A stretch of DNA of 13,908 nucleotides from JACKPD01 sp034003145 (GTDB lineage: Bacteria; Spirochaetota; Spirochaetia; CADAEX01), in the NCBI GenBank assembly GCA_034003145.1, contig JAVEZE010000070.1, forward strand, positions 1 to 13,908. Reading direction: 5' to 3'. A model generated the notes under the pieces. The model did no database searches. It worked only from the letters and a program-made list of their open reading frames with translations, and was not told where the DNA came from. Shown one piece after another: positions 1-7,926 of the stretch. A program made the translations under genes and the position numbers. The stretch's first letter is position 1; every line of letters starts with the position of its first letter.

Positions 1-1
1 T

Positions 2-376
2 CTCGACAGCCCCGCAAAGGTTGGGGAGTTTTACGCAAAGTCTGATGTTACTGTTCTGCCCACCAGGTGGGATGAGGCTTTTTCCTATATCCCGATAGAA
101 TCGCTTTCAAGCGGAACTGCTGTGATCGCATCCAGATGCGGAGGCAATATGGAGGCTCTCCAGGAAGGTGAAACCGGCTTACTTTTCAAGTCCGGCAACT
201 ATAAGGAACTCTATGAGATGCTTAAAAAAGCAGAGATTCCGAAGCTTTGGGAAATGGGGGCAAAGGGAAGGGAGTATATACTCAAGAATCACACACTTGA
301 TAAATTTGGGAATAAATACAGATCTCTTTATGAAAATGTGATTAACGATCCTGATAATATAAGAGCAATAGACTGA
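2..376 (+). CDS. GT-B glycosyltransferase (GT4-like), 3' end only
   Basis: Partial gene: the frame is open from the left edge and ends at TGA 374-376, giving about 124 C-terminal residues. These form the donor-binding half of a GT-B glycosyltransferase. The diagnostic EX7E motif is present as EAFSYIPIE, preceded by a SDVTVLPTRW strand and followed by SSGTAVIASRCGGN and EGETGLLF, the usual nucleotide-sugar-binding loops. It ends with a short helical tail. Family members move a sugar from an activated donor to a lipid-linked or growing glycan on the cytoplasmic side of the membrane. The donor and acceptor cannot be told from this fragment. It converges with the Wzi-like gene, leaving 22 bp between stop codons. 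The nearby UDP-galactopyranose mutase makes a role in surface-polysaccharide synthesis plausible, but this is inferred from position only. Confidence 0.85.
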   Translation, partial: LDSPAKVGEFYAKSDVTVLPTRWDEAFSYIPIESLSSGTAVIASRCGGNMEALQEGETGLLFKSGNYKELYEMLKKAEIPKLWEMGAKGREYILKNHTLDKFGNKYRSLYENVINDPDNIRAID

Positions 377-398
377 TTCCAGCTGCCTGAAATATTTT

Positions 399-2153
399 TT
401 AAAAAACCAGCCCGACAGAAAAAGCCAACTCAAGATCACTGACTGTATCGCCTGACATGTTCCCGTAGTTCTTTATATGTATCCAGTAGATATCAGATGA
501 TAATGAGATGCTGTTTGTCGGCTTTAAAGTGCTGTGAAGCCCTGTGACAAATTCCTTTTCAACTGTGCCGGAAAGGATCTTCTGTCTTGATGCATCTTTT
601 CCTGTGTCGTAGGAAAGAGGATCATCAAGTGAGCTGTTCATCTCTCCTTTCATGCTGTATCTTCCGTCAAGAGAGGCAGAAAATTTCCCCGGCCTGTCAA
701 AACCGGCAGATCCGTAAAGAATTACAGCATCTGGGCCGCTTTCATACCCCATCGGTTTGTTTATGTATTCGTATTTATCAAGATATGTAGACCATATTCT
801 TCTTCTGTTTGTAAATCTTGTAAGAGGATGCCACCTGTTGTAAAGGTAGGGGTCTGTTTTTGCCGCCTCTCCATTAAATGTCAGATACCCTTTTTCCAAA
901 AGCCTTACAAGCGTAACTCCTGACATGAGGCCGTTGGCCCCGGGCCTTGAACCATCATCCTCATATCCTGGAACCTGGAATTCATCCATCACAAACTGCA
1001 TATAAAGGTTTAACCCTTTTAGCACTGTATAGTCTGCCTCAACAGATGCTATCGCGTTTGAATATTCAGGTATAAAGAGGTTGTGAAATACAAAGGCAGG
1101 GTTAAGCTCTGTAAGGTTTATGTATTTATTTCCAAACATTATCGCTTCTGAAAGGGAAAGAGTGAGATTATCCTTTAATCTGAATTCAATCCGGTGTCCC
1201 AAAAAACCTTTGTAGAGTTCACCGAAATTCTCGTATCCGCCCGCAAGTCCGTTATTATCAGCTTCAAGATCGTCAATTTCCTTCTCAGCGTTTGTAAGCC
1301 ATGGATCAAGGCCGATATAAACCGAAGTAAACTTGAATTTTTCCCAGTATGTTGTAAACCTGATAAGGTTGTAAAAATCAGAGTAATCAGAAAGCAGCAT
1401 GTTTCCTGTAACGCCTGAACCCCAGCTTGCCTTGTCCCTGCCTGCCTGAATATTCCAGTGCTCACCCCCAACTGATATAAAAGCTCTGAAAGGGAAGTAC
1501 CAGTCAAGATCGGTAGGTGCTGACGGGATGTTTGTATAGTTATCATCGCTGCCTGTTATTGCGGCATATTCTTCCCTGATAGTCAGGTCAAATGTTGAGT
1601 AGAGATTTTTGAAAAACCACCCTTCAAAAGGGATATATACAAGCGGTTTTCTCTCCTCATATCCGTGTTCCCACTCTTTCCTGCCGCTGTTTGTTTTAAA
1701 GTGTCCTTCCAGATTTATGTTTTTTGTAACTCTTCCGGCAGCCCGGCCTGGCCCAGTATTTTCCGCACCTGATAAAATCTCTGATTTTACAATAGCTGTT
1801 GAGGCGTTTTCTGTTCCGGTAGTTTCCTCATCATAGCGCCGGTCAGGGAGTGCCTCAAATATTTTCTGTGCCTCATCCGCAGACCATGGCCTTGCTGCCG
1901 ACGGCCTGCTTTTTCCAGCAAGGAGATAGAGCCTGTCAAGTTCTGTATAAACAGGAGATGAGAGCGGGATTATTCTCTGGAGGTTTTTGCTTCCTTGTTG
2001 TTCCTCATTTACCCTGTCAGACCCGGCGGGTCTCTGCGTCTGGGCTGCCGCCGGTATAGCTGTAAAAAACAGGCTGGCAGTAATGGCCAGGGAAAGAAAT
2101 AATACTTTTAATAAGCCTGCCATTTTGCGGAAAGGGAAAGATAGTTTGCCCAT
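399..2153 (-). CDS. Wzi-like capsule-assembly outer-membrane beta-barrel protein (paralog B)
   Basis: Predicted 584-residue exported protein. A signal peptide covers about residues 1-38 (basic start, hydrophobic stretch 13-35, AAA-Q cleavage region). The N-terminal segment after it (IIPLSSPVYTELDRLYLLAG, then ARPWSADEA) is the pattern I associate with Wzi/capsule-assembly barrels. A GRDKASWG motif at about 238-245 followed by LSD, and an LNP motif near 350, match the neighbouring gene, so the two are paralogs. Alternating aromatic strands fit an outer-membrane beta-barrel, and the last residue is aromatic (LVF). Start: ATG at 2153 has AGGAG seven bases upstream, whereas the internal ATG at 2123 has no good Shine-Dalgarno. 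The gene therefore overlaps the end of paralog A by 46 bp. Wzi in enteric bacteria helps attach capsule to the cell surface; the same role here is inference. Confidence 0.72.
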   Translation of the reverse strand: MGKLSFPFRKMAGLLKVLFLSLAITASLFFTAIPAAAQTQRPAGSDRVNEEQQGSKNLQRIIPLSSPVYTELDRLYLLAGKSRPSAARPWSADEAQKIFEALPDRRYDEETTGTENASTAIVKSEILSGAENTGPGRAAGRVTKNINLEGHFKTNSGRKEWEHGYEERKPLVYIPFEGWFFKNLYSTFDLTIREEYAAITGSDDNYTNIPSAPTDLDWYFPFRAFISVGGEHWNIQAGRDKASWGSGVTGNMLLSDYSDFYNLIRFTTYWEKFKFTSVYIGLDPWLTNAEKEIDDLEADNNGLAGGYENFGELYKGFLGHRIEFRLKDNLTLSLSEAIMFGNKYINLTELNPAFVFHNLFIPEYSNAIASVEADYTVLKGLNLYMQFVMDEFQVPGYEDDGSRPGANGLMSGVTLVRLLEKGYLTFNGEAAKTDPYLYNRWHPLTRFTNRRRIWSTYLDKYEYINKPMGYESGPDAVILYGSAGFDRPGKFSASLDGRYSMKGEMNSSLDDPLSYDTGKDASRQKILSGTVEKEFVTGLHSTLKPTNSISLSSDIYWIHIKNYGNMSGDTVSDLELAFSVGLVF

Positions 2154-3823
2154 TCGTTATCTCCTTTTATCCGGTTTTTGTTATGTGTATATTCAACCGA
2201 CCATCCGGCATACAGTCTCACTCCGTAGTATGGAATCCTGTATTCAGTGTAGAAAGTGAGGTCATAATTTGTTTCCCTTGTAATTCCGTCAATTCCGTAA
2301 TCAAGATAATTGTAAAATCCGTCCCATGGGTCATATTTCCCTTCCATGTCCCATCCAATTCCATCGTTGGAGGGATGTGTTGAAACATCTCCATAGCTGT
2401 CCTGGGTAAACCATAAGGAAAGGCCGCAGGTGTTTTTTATTGAATAATCGTATCTGAAATCAAGAAAGATTATATGAGAATTGGGCTCAAGCAGATGCCC
2501 AAGGTGAGATCCGTAGTGGGTATAGTTGTTTCTTTCTCCGTTTATTTCCTTGTGTGTATACATCCACTGGTTAAGGTGTGAGTATTCAGCTGTCAAAGTA
2601 AGTCCTGGTATTAAATCATAGTGCCTTATTCCCAGGGTTATCCCCATTTCGTTATGGTAGTATGAAGGGCTGAAAAGTTCTCCAAAGTCCCAGTCATCAG
2701 CAAAGAGTGAAAAATATATCATGGATGAGGGGATGCGGAAAACAAGGTCAATCCCTCCAAGCTTGTTGTCGTAATCTCCCTGGGTAACTTCGCTTATGTA
2801 GTAAATGGAGAATGGATTAAGATATGCAAGTTCGAAGCGCTCGGAATAGACAACAGACTCATAGATGGAAAACATGAACCAGTCAGTAAGCTGCCATTCA
2901 AACCTGTGGGCAGTGATAATCTTGCTTCCGTCCACTTCGCTTCTTAAATCAGTCCAGTCTTTTAAAAAACCTGTCATCCATATAAAATAGATTCTCTCTC
3001 CGAACGGGATGTCAAAAGAAAAATATTCATAAGGCTTTGAGGTATCAGAAAGGGCAAGGTTTGAAAACCTGCTTTCTCCCCAGGAGAGAGCGTCCCTGCC
3101 GAATGTAAGGGTAGAAAGCCCGAGATCAACAGTCATCTGATTTAACTGGTTCATTCTGATGGAAAATTCTGTATCTCCGGTAGATCTTACCGCATTGTTG
3201 TTAAACCCTTCGCTGCCTGTCGAAAGATTATAGGTATATGTGTTGAAATCAGGTTTGTATGGTGTATTGAATTTTCTGTATGGGGGATCATTTCCTGTTT
3301 CAAGGATCAGGTACTGGTCTGTAAGAAAGCCCATGTAAAGGTTTTCCCCGGCTGTAAGGTCTAAGGCAAGATCTGTCCCAAGTACTGTTGCCGAGTCTGA
3401 AGGGGAATTCAGGTTCATGTTGAAATCTGTATATGGAGCCAGGCCGAACTCGACTGTGAAATTTTCCGCTTCCTTTTTATAAAGTGAAAAACTGTTTCCC
3501 TCAAAGCGCTTTATATGGCTTAAAAGTTCTTCCTCTTCGAAAGAAGATAAAGATTCAGGATTTGATTTGTAGCTGGAGAGTATTTCCCTTAAATAAAAGT
3601 AGATTTTTTTTTCAGTATATGGCCGGGCTGCCGGAAGATAGCCTATCCAGTTTTTTGCGTAAGCTTTATCAAGGAAAAGGTATACCGGATCGCTCTTGGG
3701 CGTGTTCTTGAGTGACTGGGCACCAAGCGGTGCAGCTGCAGAAAAAAGAAGAATTAAAACACAAAAAACTGATGTATGGATAGTTTTTATCCCGGCAGTT
3801 TGTGCAGACATCTGGTCAGACAT
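2108..3823 (-). CDS. Wzi-like capsule-assembly outer-membrane beta-barrel protein (paralog A)
   Basis: Predicted 571-residue exported protein. The signal peptide spans about residues 13-36 (hydrophobic VFCVLILLFSAAAP, then LGAQ). The mature N-terminus carries KSDPVYLFLDKAY and AARPYTEKKI, the same arrangement as the downstream paralog. A GRDALSWGE motif at about 242-250 followed by LALSD, and a LNPF motif, are also shared. The rest is aromatic-rich short strands typical of a large outer-membrane barrel. Start: the frame can extend to a TTG at 3847, but ATG 3823 overlaps the glf stop as ATGTCTGA, a layout suited to translational coupling; ATG 3811 is the other option. It sits between glf and the second Wzi-like gene in one transcription unit, so a job in surface-polysaccharide handling is likely but not shown. 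The family assignment is from motif memory, without a search. Confidence 0.7.
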   Translation of the reverse strand: MSDQMSAQTAGIKTIHTSVFCVLILLFSAAAPLGAQSLKNTPKSDPVYLFLDKAYAKNWIGYLPAARPYTEKKIYFYLREILSSYKSNPESLSSFEEEELLSHIKRFEGNSFSLYKKEAENFTVEFGLAPYTDFNMNLNSPSDSATVLGTDLALDLTAGENLYMGFLTDQYLILETGNDPPYRKFNTPYKPDFNTYTYNLSTGSEGFNNNAVRSTGDTEFSIRMNQLNQMTVDLGLSTLTFGRDALSWGESRFSNLALSDTSKPYEYFSFDIPFGERIYFIWMTGFLKDWTDLRSEVDGSKIITAHRFEWQLTDWFMFSIYESVVYSERFELAYLNPFSIYYISEVTQGDYDNKLGGIDLVFRIPSSMIYFSLFADDWDFGELFSPSYYHNEMGITLGIRHYDLIPGLTLTAEYSHLNQWMYTHKEINGERNNYTHYGSHLGHLLEPNSHIIFLDFRYDYSIKNTCGLSLWFTQDSYGDVSTHPSNDGIGWDMEGKYDPWDGFYNYLDYGIDGITRETNYDLTFYTEYRIPYYGVRLYAGWSVEYTHNKNRIKGDNEWANYLSLSAKWQAY

Positions 3824-4943
3824 TAAGGTAATTCCCGATTTTTTCAAGCCCTGCCATTACTGCCTGATCCATATTGTAATATTTATACTCAGCAAGTCTT
3901 CCTGTAAATATGAATTTTCCACCTTTCTCTAGTGATTCAACCTCTTTCATGTATTTTTCCCTCTTGGCCATGTTGGATTCAGTTAAGACAACATAATAGG
4001 GTTCCCCTTTTTCCTTTGGATATTCCATGCAGATTACTGTTTTGTCTGATTTTTCTCCTGTCATGTGTTTGAACTCGGTTATCCTTGTAAAATCATAATC
4101 ATTTGGATAGTTTACGACAGCGGCATCCTGGTATTGATCCATATCTACAGTTTTGAATTCAATATCAAGTGACCGGTATTCAAGTTCCCCGTATTTATAG
4201 TCAAAAAACCGGTCAAGCTCTCCTGTGTAGACTGTAAGGCTGTTTTTTCCATCAACCAAAGCTGAAAACGAATCTCCCAGCTTGAAGTAATCAGCTCCTG
4301 TCATCAGTGAAATATTTTCATGATCAAGCATTTTTTCAATCATTTTTGTATATCCGCCGGACGGGATCCCCTGATACTGGTCAGAAAAATAGCGGTTATC
4401 CCTGTTTGCCCTTACAGGAATGCGCCTTGCAATTTCCGGGGAAAGCTCCTCAGGGTTTCTTTCCCACTGCTTGATTGTATAATTTTTAAAGAAAAGGTTG
4501 TAAAGCCGCTCTCCCACCTGGGAGACTACAGCGTCGCGGAAATTTTCAGGAGGATCCTTAAAAACAGATTTTTTCACCTCGTTTTCAAGAAATCCTGCTA
4601 CTTCCCCTGTTGTAATTGATGTGCCGTATACCATATTTATTGTATCCATATTTATGGGAAAGGGAATTAAATGCCCTTCAGCATAGCTTAGTACCCTGTG
4701 CTGGAAATGTCTGAATTCGGTAAACCGGTTGAGGAATTTCCATGCCTCTTTGCTGTTTGTATGGAAGATATGAGGTCCGTAAGTATGAACAGTAATTCCT
4801 TCCGGCGAAAGATAATCGTGACAGTGTCCTGCAAGGTGTTTTAGCTGTTCCATGACAAGTACTTTTTTTCCGGCTTCAGCAAGTGTTCTTGCAGCTGTGC
4901 TGCCTGAAATACCTGCGCCTACAACAAGGCAGTCGAATTTCAT
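3816..4943 (-). CDS. glf: UDP-galactopyranose mutase
   Basis: 375 residues, close to the usual bacterial length. This FAD enzyme interconverts UDP-galactopyranose and UDP-galactofuranose in the cytoplasm, supplying galactofuranose for surface glycans. The N-terminal dinucleotide fold has VVGAGISGS (7-15) and ends its second strand in MEQ. Family signatures follow in order: HLAGHCHDY, YGPHIFHTN, FFKNYTIKQW (with the active-site tryptophan), IPVRANRDNRYF with SDQYQGIPSGGYTKM, the RITEFKHMT arginine segment, and C-terminal TGRLAEYKYYNMDQA. All expected active-site aromatics and arginines appear present. The start ATG at 4941-4943 has AGGAG eight bases upstream. The next gene starts inside the glf stop region. 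Upstream is a 76-bp gap with a possible promoter and an 11-bp direct repeat. Confidence 0.95.
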   Translation of the reverse strand: MKFDCLVVGAGISGSTAARTLAEAGKKVLVMEQLKHLAGHCHDYLSPEGITVHTYGPHIFHTNSKEAWKFLNRFTEFRHFQHRVLSYAEGHLIPFPINMDTINMVYGTSITTGEVAGFLENEVKKSVFKDPPENFRDAVVSQVGERLYNLFFKNYTIKQWERNPEELSPEIARRIPVRANRDNRYFSDQYQGIPSGGYTKMIEKMLDHENISLMTGADYFKLGDSFSALVDGKNSLTVYTGELDRFFDYKYGELEYRSLDIEFKTVDMDQYQDAAVVNYPNDYDFTRITEFKHMTGEKSDKTVICMEYPKEKGEPYYVVLTESNMAKREKYMKEVESLEKGGKFIFTGRLAEYKYYNMDQAVMAGLEKIGNYLNV

Positions 4944-4964
4944 CTGCTGATCTCCTGTGACAGA

Positions 4965-4998
4965 ATGTTTTGGAATTAGATATTAGCATGTTTTGGAA
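4965..4998. repeat. 11-bp direct repeat in the glf upstream region
   Basis: ATGTTTTGGAA occurs at 4965-4975 and again at 4988-4998, perfectly matched and 23 bp apart start to start, about two helical turns. On the minus strand it reads TTCCAAAACAT. One copy lies in the spacer of the candidate glf promoter and the other over its predicted start point, the placement expected of a repressor site. Function is inferred from position. Confidence 0.5.
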
Positions 4999-5008
4999 AA
5001 AGTTTAAA
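4980..5008 (-). promoter_or_regulatory. Candidate promoter for glf and the Wzi-like genes
   Basis: On the minus strand, TTTAAA (5008-5003) and TAATAT (4985-4980) are separated by exactly 17 bp, giving an expected start near 4973 and a leader of about 30 nt with a good AGGAG site. Each hexamer matches the sigma-70 consensus at 4 of 6 bases, so this is a moderate candidate in AT-rich DNA. Read-through from rel is also possible. Confidence 0.35.
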
Positions 5009-5019
5009 CTATAACAGAG

Positions 5020-7062
5020 CTAAACAGCGTAGATGTTTATTATTGACGGGATTGTTCTTATGCTTTTTACAACCTTGCCAAAATCGTCTTTTTTATCAAT
5101 CTCTATCGTAAAAAAACCGCTCAGCCTGTCATTATCATCTTCAAAAAGCCTTCCCTCTATAAGATGGCCCCGGTGCTTTTTTATCGCGCTTTCAATTTCA
5201 GAGAAAAGATCATAGGTTATTTTTGATGTTACCTTGAATTTCCTGGTAGATTTTGGGGAGACAGCTTCCCACTCAACCTCTATTGAGCGGGTTGAGAAAT
5301 TTTTGATGTGCTGAACATTCTGGCAGTCGTTTTTATGAACAATAATTCCTCTGCCTACGGAAATATAGCCGATAATGGGATCTCCAGGAATCGGTGAGCA
5401 GCATTTCGCGAAACTTATCATCATGTTCTTCTCTCCGCCTACTGTGAAGCTTATCCTGTTCCGGTCCATTACCTCCTTGATTACTTCCCTGTCTGTTTTT
5501 TCTCCACTTTCCGGCTGCGGTTTTTGTTCTTTATTGGTTTTATCATCTTCACTATGTTCAGTTTTTTTGTTTTTAACTACTATGTTTTTTTTGATTATCA
5601 GTGAATCGTCATTTTTATTGAGCCATTGGCGGATTTTGGTTCTTGCCCTGTTTGTTTTCGCCATCCGCAGCCACTGCAGGTTAGGCCTTGCTGTATTATT
5701 GGTAATAATCTCTACAACCTGGGTGTTTTTGAGTTCTTTATGGAGAGGAATAATATATCCGTCTGCTTTGGCTCCTGAACAGTGGTTTCCTACCTCAGTG
5801 TGGATGTGATAGGCGAAATCTATCGCTGTTGCTCCTGTCGGCATTTCAAAAACATCGCCGGCAGGAGTAAAAACATAGATAGTGTCTTTTAGTATCTCTT
5901 TTTTAAGATCGTTTAAAAAATCTGTTTTTCCGGTTTCAAGGTTGTTCCAGTTCATCAGCTTGTTAACCAGGGAAATATCTTTTGGGTTTAAGCTGTCTGT
6001 AGGTTTCCCTACCTTGTAAAGCCAGTGTGAAGCTATACCGTATTCCGCAATCCTGTGCATTTCATAGGTGCGTATCTGTACTTCAAGTATTTTACCGTTA
6101 TCTGTCATTACTGTTGTATGCAGGCTCTGATACCTGTTGGATTTGGGAACTGCGATGTAATCCTTGAATCTTCTTTCTATCGGAATCCAGAGTTTGTGGA
6201 CAAGCCCGAGAATTGTATAGCATTCATTTACGCTGGTACAAAGGACCCTGATTCCCAGAAGATCATATATTTCTCCAAGCTCTTTGCCGGTTTTCGACAT
6301 TTTTTTATAAATTGAATAAAAATGCTTTGCTCTTGTTGAAATATCAATTTCTATCCCTTCTTCATTGCATGCAATTTTTATCTTCTTTTCAACACTTTTA
6401 AGATACTCCGCCCTTTTTTTCCGTTTGAAAGCCAGAAACTGCTTGATTTGCTCATATACATCAGGGTTTATGTATTTAAGAGCAAGATCTTCAAGTTCCG
6501 CCTTGATCCACGAAATACCAAGCTGTCCCGCAAGGGGCGCGTATATCTCAAGGCATTCCTCTGCTATAGTCTGCTGTTTTTCTTCGGAAAGATAAGATAG
6601 AGTTCTCATGTTGTGCAGCTTGTCTGCCAGTTTAATAAGAATTACCCTGATATCCTTAACCATGGCAAGAAGCATTTTTCTTAGTGTCTCAATTTCCTGA
6701 ACTGATTTGTTTTTTGCTTTTACTATGCTTATCTTTGTTACACCTTCGACAAGCTGTGAGACTTCAGAACCGAACTTTGATTCTATAAGCGGACTTTCCA
6801 CCTCTGTGTCTTCCACAGTATCGTGGAGCAGGGAGGCTATAATCGCGTTTTTATCAAGATTAAGATCAACCAGTATCCCGGCAACTGTCAGGGGATGTAT
6901 AAAAAAAGGCTCTCCGCTTGCCCGTTTCTGCTCTCCGTGAATTTTTTTCCCAAACCATACAGCTTCCATTATGTCCTGTACATCAGAATTTGAGTATTTA
7001 TTGGCAACAAGTTTTTTCTTTAGTGCCTGGATATCATTGTCAAGGGTGTTTATTTCAGGCAT
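5020..7062 (-). CDS. rel: Bifunctional (p)ppGpp synthetase/hydrolase, RelA/SpoT family
   Basis: 680 residues with the full long-RSH layout. The hydrolase HD domain has H56, H80-D81 with E84-D85 (LLHDTVEDT) and D147 (KLADKLHN), the set needed for (p)ppGpp breakdown. The synthetase domain has R244/K246 (RAKHFYSIYKKM), D267, Y311 in NRYQSLHTT and E327 in EVQIRT, the expected catalytic residues. Then follow a TGS domain (about 394-455), a hydrophilic lysine/glutamate-rich linker (485-525), a cysteine-rich zinc-finger-like segment (C554-C555, H576, C580) and a C-terminal ACT domain (about 608-680). Both active sites look intact, so a bifunctional Rel is expected, controlling the stringent response at the ribosome. 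The start ATG at 7062 overlaps the end of prmC by 13 bp, indicating coupling. It ends in TAG, the only annotated gene here that does. Confidence 0.95.
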   Translation of the reverse strand: MPEINTLDNDIQALKKKLVANKYSNSDVQDIMEAVWFGKKIHGEQKRASGEPFFIHPLTVAGILVDLNLDKNAIIASLLHDTVEDTEVESPLIESKFGSEVSQLVEGVTKISIVKAKNKSVQEIETLRKMLLAMVKDIRVILIKLADKLHNMRTLSYLSEEKQQTIAEECLEIYAPLAGQLGISWIKAELEDLALKYINPDVYEQIKQFLAFKRKKRAEYLKSVEKKIKIACNEEGIEIDISTRAKHFYSIYKKMSKTGKELGEIYDLLGIRVLCTSVNECYTILGLVHKLWIPIERRFKDYIAVPKSNRYQSLHTTVMTDNGKILEVQIRTYEMHRIAEYGIASHWLYKVGKPTDSLNPKDISLVNKLMNWNNLETGKTDFLNDLKKEILKDTIYVFTPAGDVFEMPTGATAIDFAYHIHTEVGNHCSGAKADGYIIPLHKELKNTQVVEIITNNTARPNLQWLRMAKTNRARTKIRQWLNKNDDSLIIKKNIVVKNKKTEHSEDDKTNKEQKPQPESGEKTDREVIKEVMDRNRISFTVGGEKNMMISFAKCCSPIPGDPIIGYISVGRGIIVHKNDCQNVQHIKNFSTRSIEVEWEAVSPKSTRKFKVTSKITYDLFSEIESAIKKHRGHLIEGRLFEDDNDRLSGFFTIEIDKKDDFGKVVKSIRTIPSIINIYAV

Positions 7063-7904
7063 CCGCTTATTACCCTCTCTTTTCCAGATAAATCTTTGGA
7101 AATTTCAATGCTGCTGAATCTGTTTAGTGAAAACAGCCTCTTTACTTCCGCTATCTGGCCGGGATCTGCTTCCAGGAAAAGCTTTCCGTCGTTTTCCATA
7201 TAACTGCAGGCTGCTGGCGCGATTTTCCTTATAAGATCAAGTCCGTCCGCTCCTCCCCTTAATGCTGATTCCGGCTCCGGCCAGTTGTTTGCTATCATTT
7301 TATCGACATGTGTATCTTCAAGGTATGGAGGATTGGAAGCTATGATATTATATTTTCCTTTTATCCCGTCAAAAAGGCTGCATCTGTAAAACGGTATGCA
7401 GTAGCCGAGTATTTCCTTGCAGTTTATATTAAATGTTTTTTCAGCTTCTTCTGAAATATCGGAAGCCTCAACTTCCACTCTGCTTCCCAGCTCTTTTTTA
7501 AGCGTTATGGCAATACATCCGCTGCCGGTACACAGGTCAAGTATTTTCAAAGGATCTCCGTAAGTATGTATCATTTTTTCTGCTGCTTCCAGAACTTTTT
7601 CCACAAGAATTTCTGTATCAGGGCGGGGGATAAGAACGCTTCTGTCAACATGGTATGTATTGCTGAAAAACTCTTTTCTGCCTGTTATATAGGCTACTGG
7701 ATAACCGGAAACTCTTTTTTCTTCCATTTCTGTAAATATTTCAAGAATATTTTCATCAATTTCAGTGTTGTATGATGCCAGAAGCTTCTCCCGTGACATG
7801 CCTGACGCTTCCTGCAGAAGGATTGAAGCGTCAAGAAATGGGGTAAAGGGCCATCTTTGAGATATTTTTTCTGCTGTCTGTGTAATTATTTCCTTTACTG
7901 TCAT
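7050..7904 (-). CDS. prmC: Peptide chain release factor N5-glutamine methyltransferase
   Basis: 284 residues, typical length. PrmC (HemK) uses S-adenosylmethionine to methylate the glutamine of the GGQ motif in RF1 and RF2, raising termination efficiency in the cytoplasm. An N-terminal helical release-factor-binding domain (about 1-75) is followed by IPRPDTE (92-98), the SAM-binding glycine loop LDLCTGSGC (122-130) and the catalytic NPPY motif (191-194), which contacts the target glutamine. It lies 22 bp downstream of prfA, which encodes its substrate, and overlaps rel by 13 bp, so the three genes probably form one operon. The start is ATG 7902-7904, with a modest GCAGGG upstream. NPPY plus the RF1 neighbour sets it apart from other N6-adenine or protein methyltransferases. 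Confidence 0.95.
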   Translation of the reverse strand: MTVKEIITQTAEKISQRWPFTPFLDASILLQEASGMSREKLLASYNTEIDENILEIFTEMEEKRVSGYPVAYITGRKEFFSNTYHVDRSVLIPRPDTEILVEKVLEAAEKMIHTYGDPLKILDLCTGSGCIAITLKKELGSRVEVEASDISEEAEKTFNINCKEILGYCIPFYRCSLFDGIKGKYNIIASNPPYLEDTHVDKMIANNWPEPESALRGGADGLDLIRKIAPAACSYMENDGKLFLEADPGQIAEVKRLFSLNRFSSIEISKDLSGKERVISGCLK

Positions 7905-7926
7905 ATAGCCCTGCTGAATCCTTTTT

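Noticed and set aside
395..406. TTTTTTAAAAAA as a terminator between the convergent genes at the left end
   Set aside because: It contains the stop codon of the Wzi-like gene and has no GC-bearing stem; a self-complementary A/T run alone is not evidence of termination.
1175..1546. 123-residue ORF inside Wzi-like paralog B in another frame, and similar shadows such as 8404-8742 and 5375-5809
   Set aside because: They lie wholly inside well-supported genes, show no domain motifs and have low-complexity or shadow-like composition.
3824..3847. Extended start of Wzi-like paralog A at TTG 3847
   Set aside because: ATG 3823 overlaps the glf stop in the usual coupled layout and gives a more compact signal peptide; TTG has poorly spaced ribosome-binding bases.
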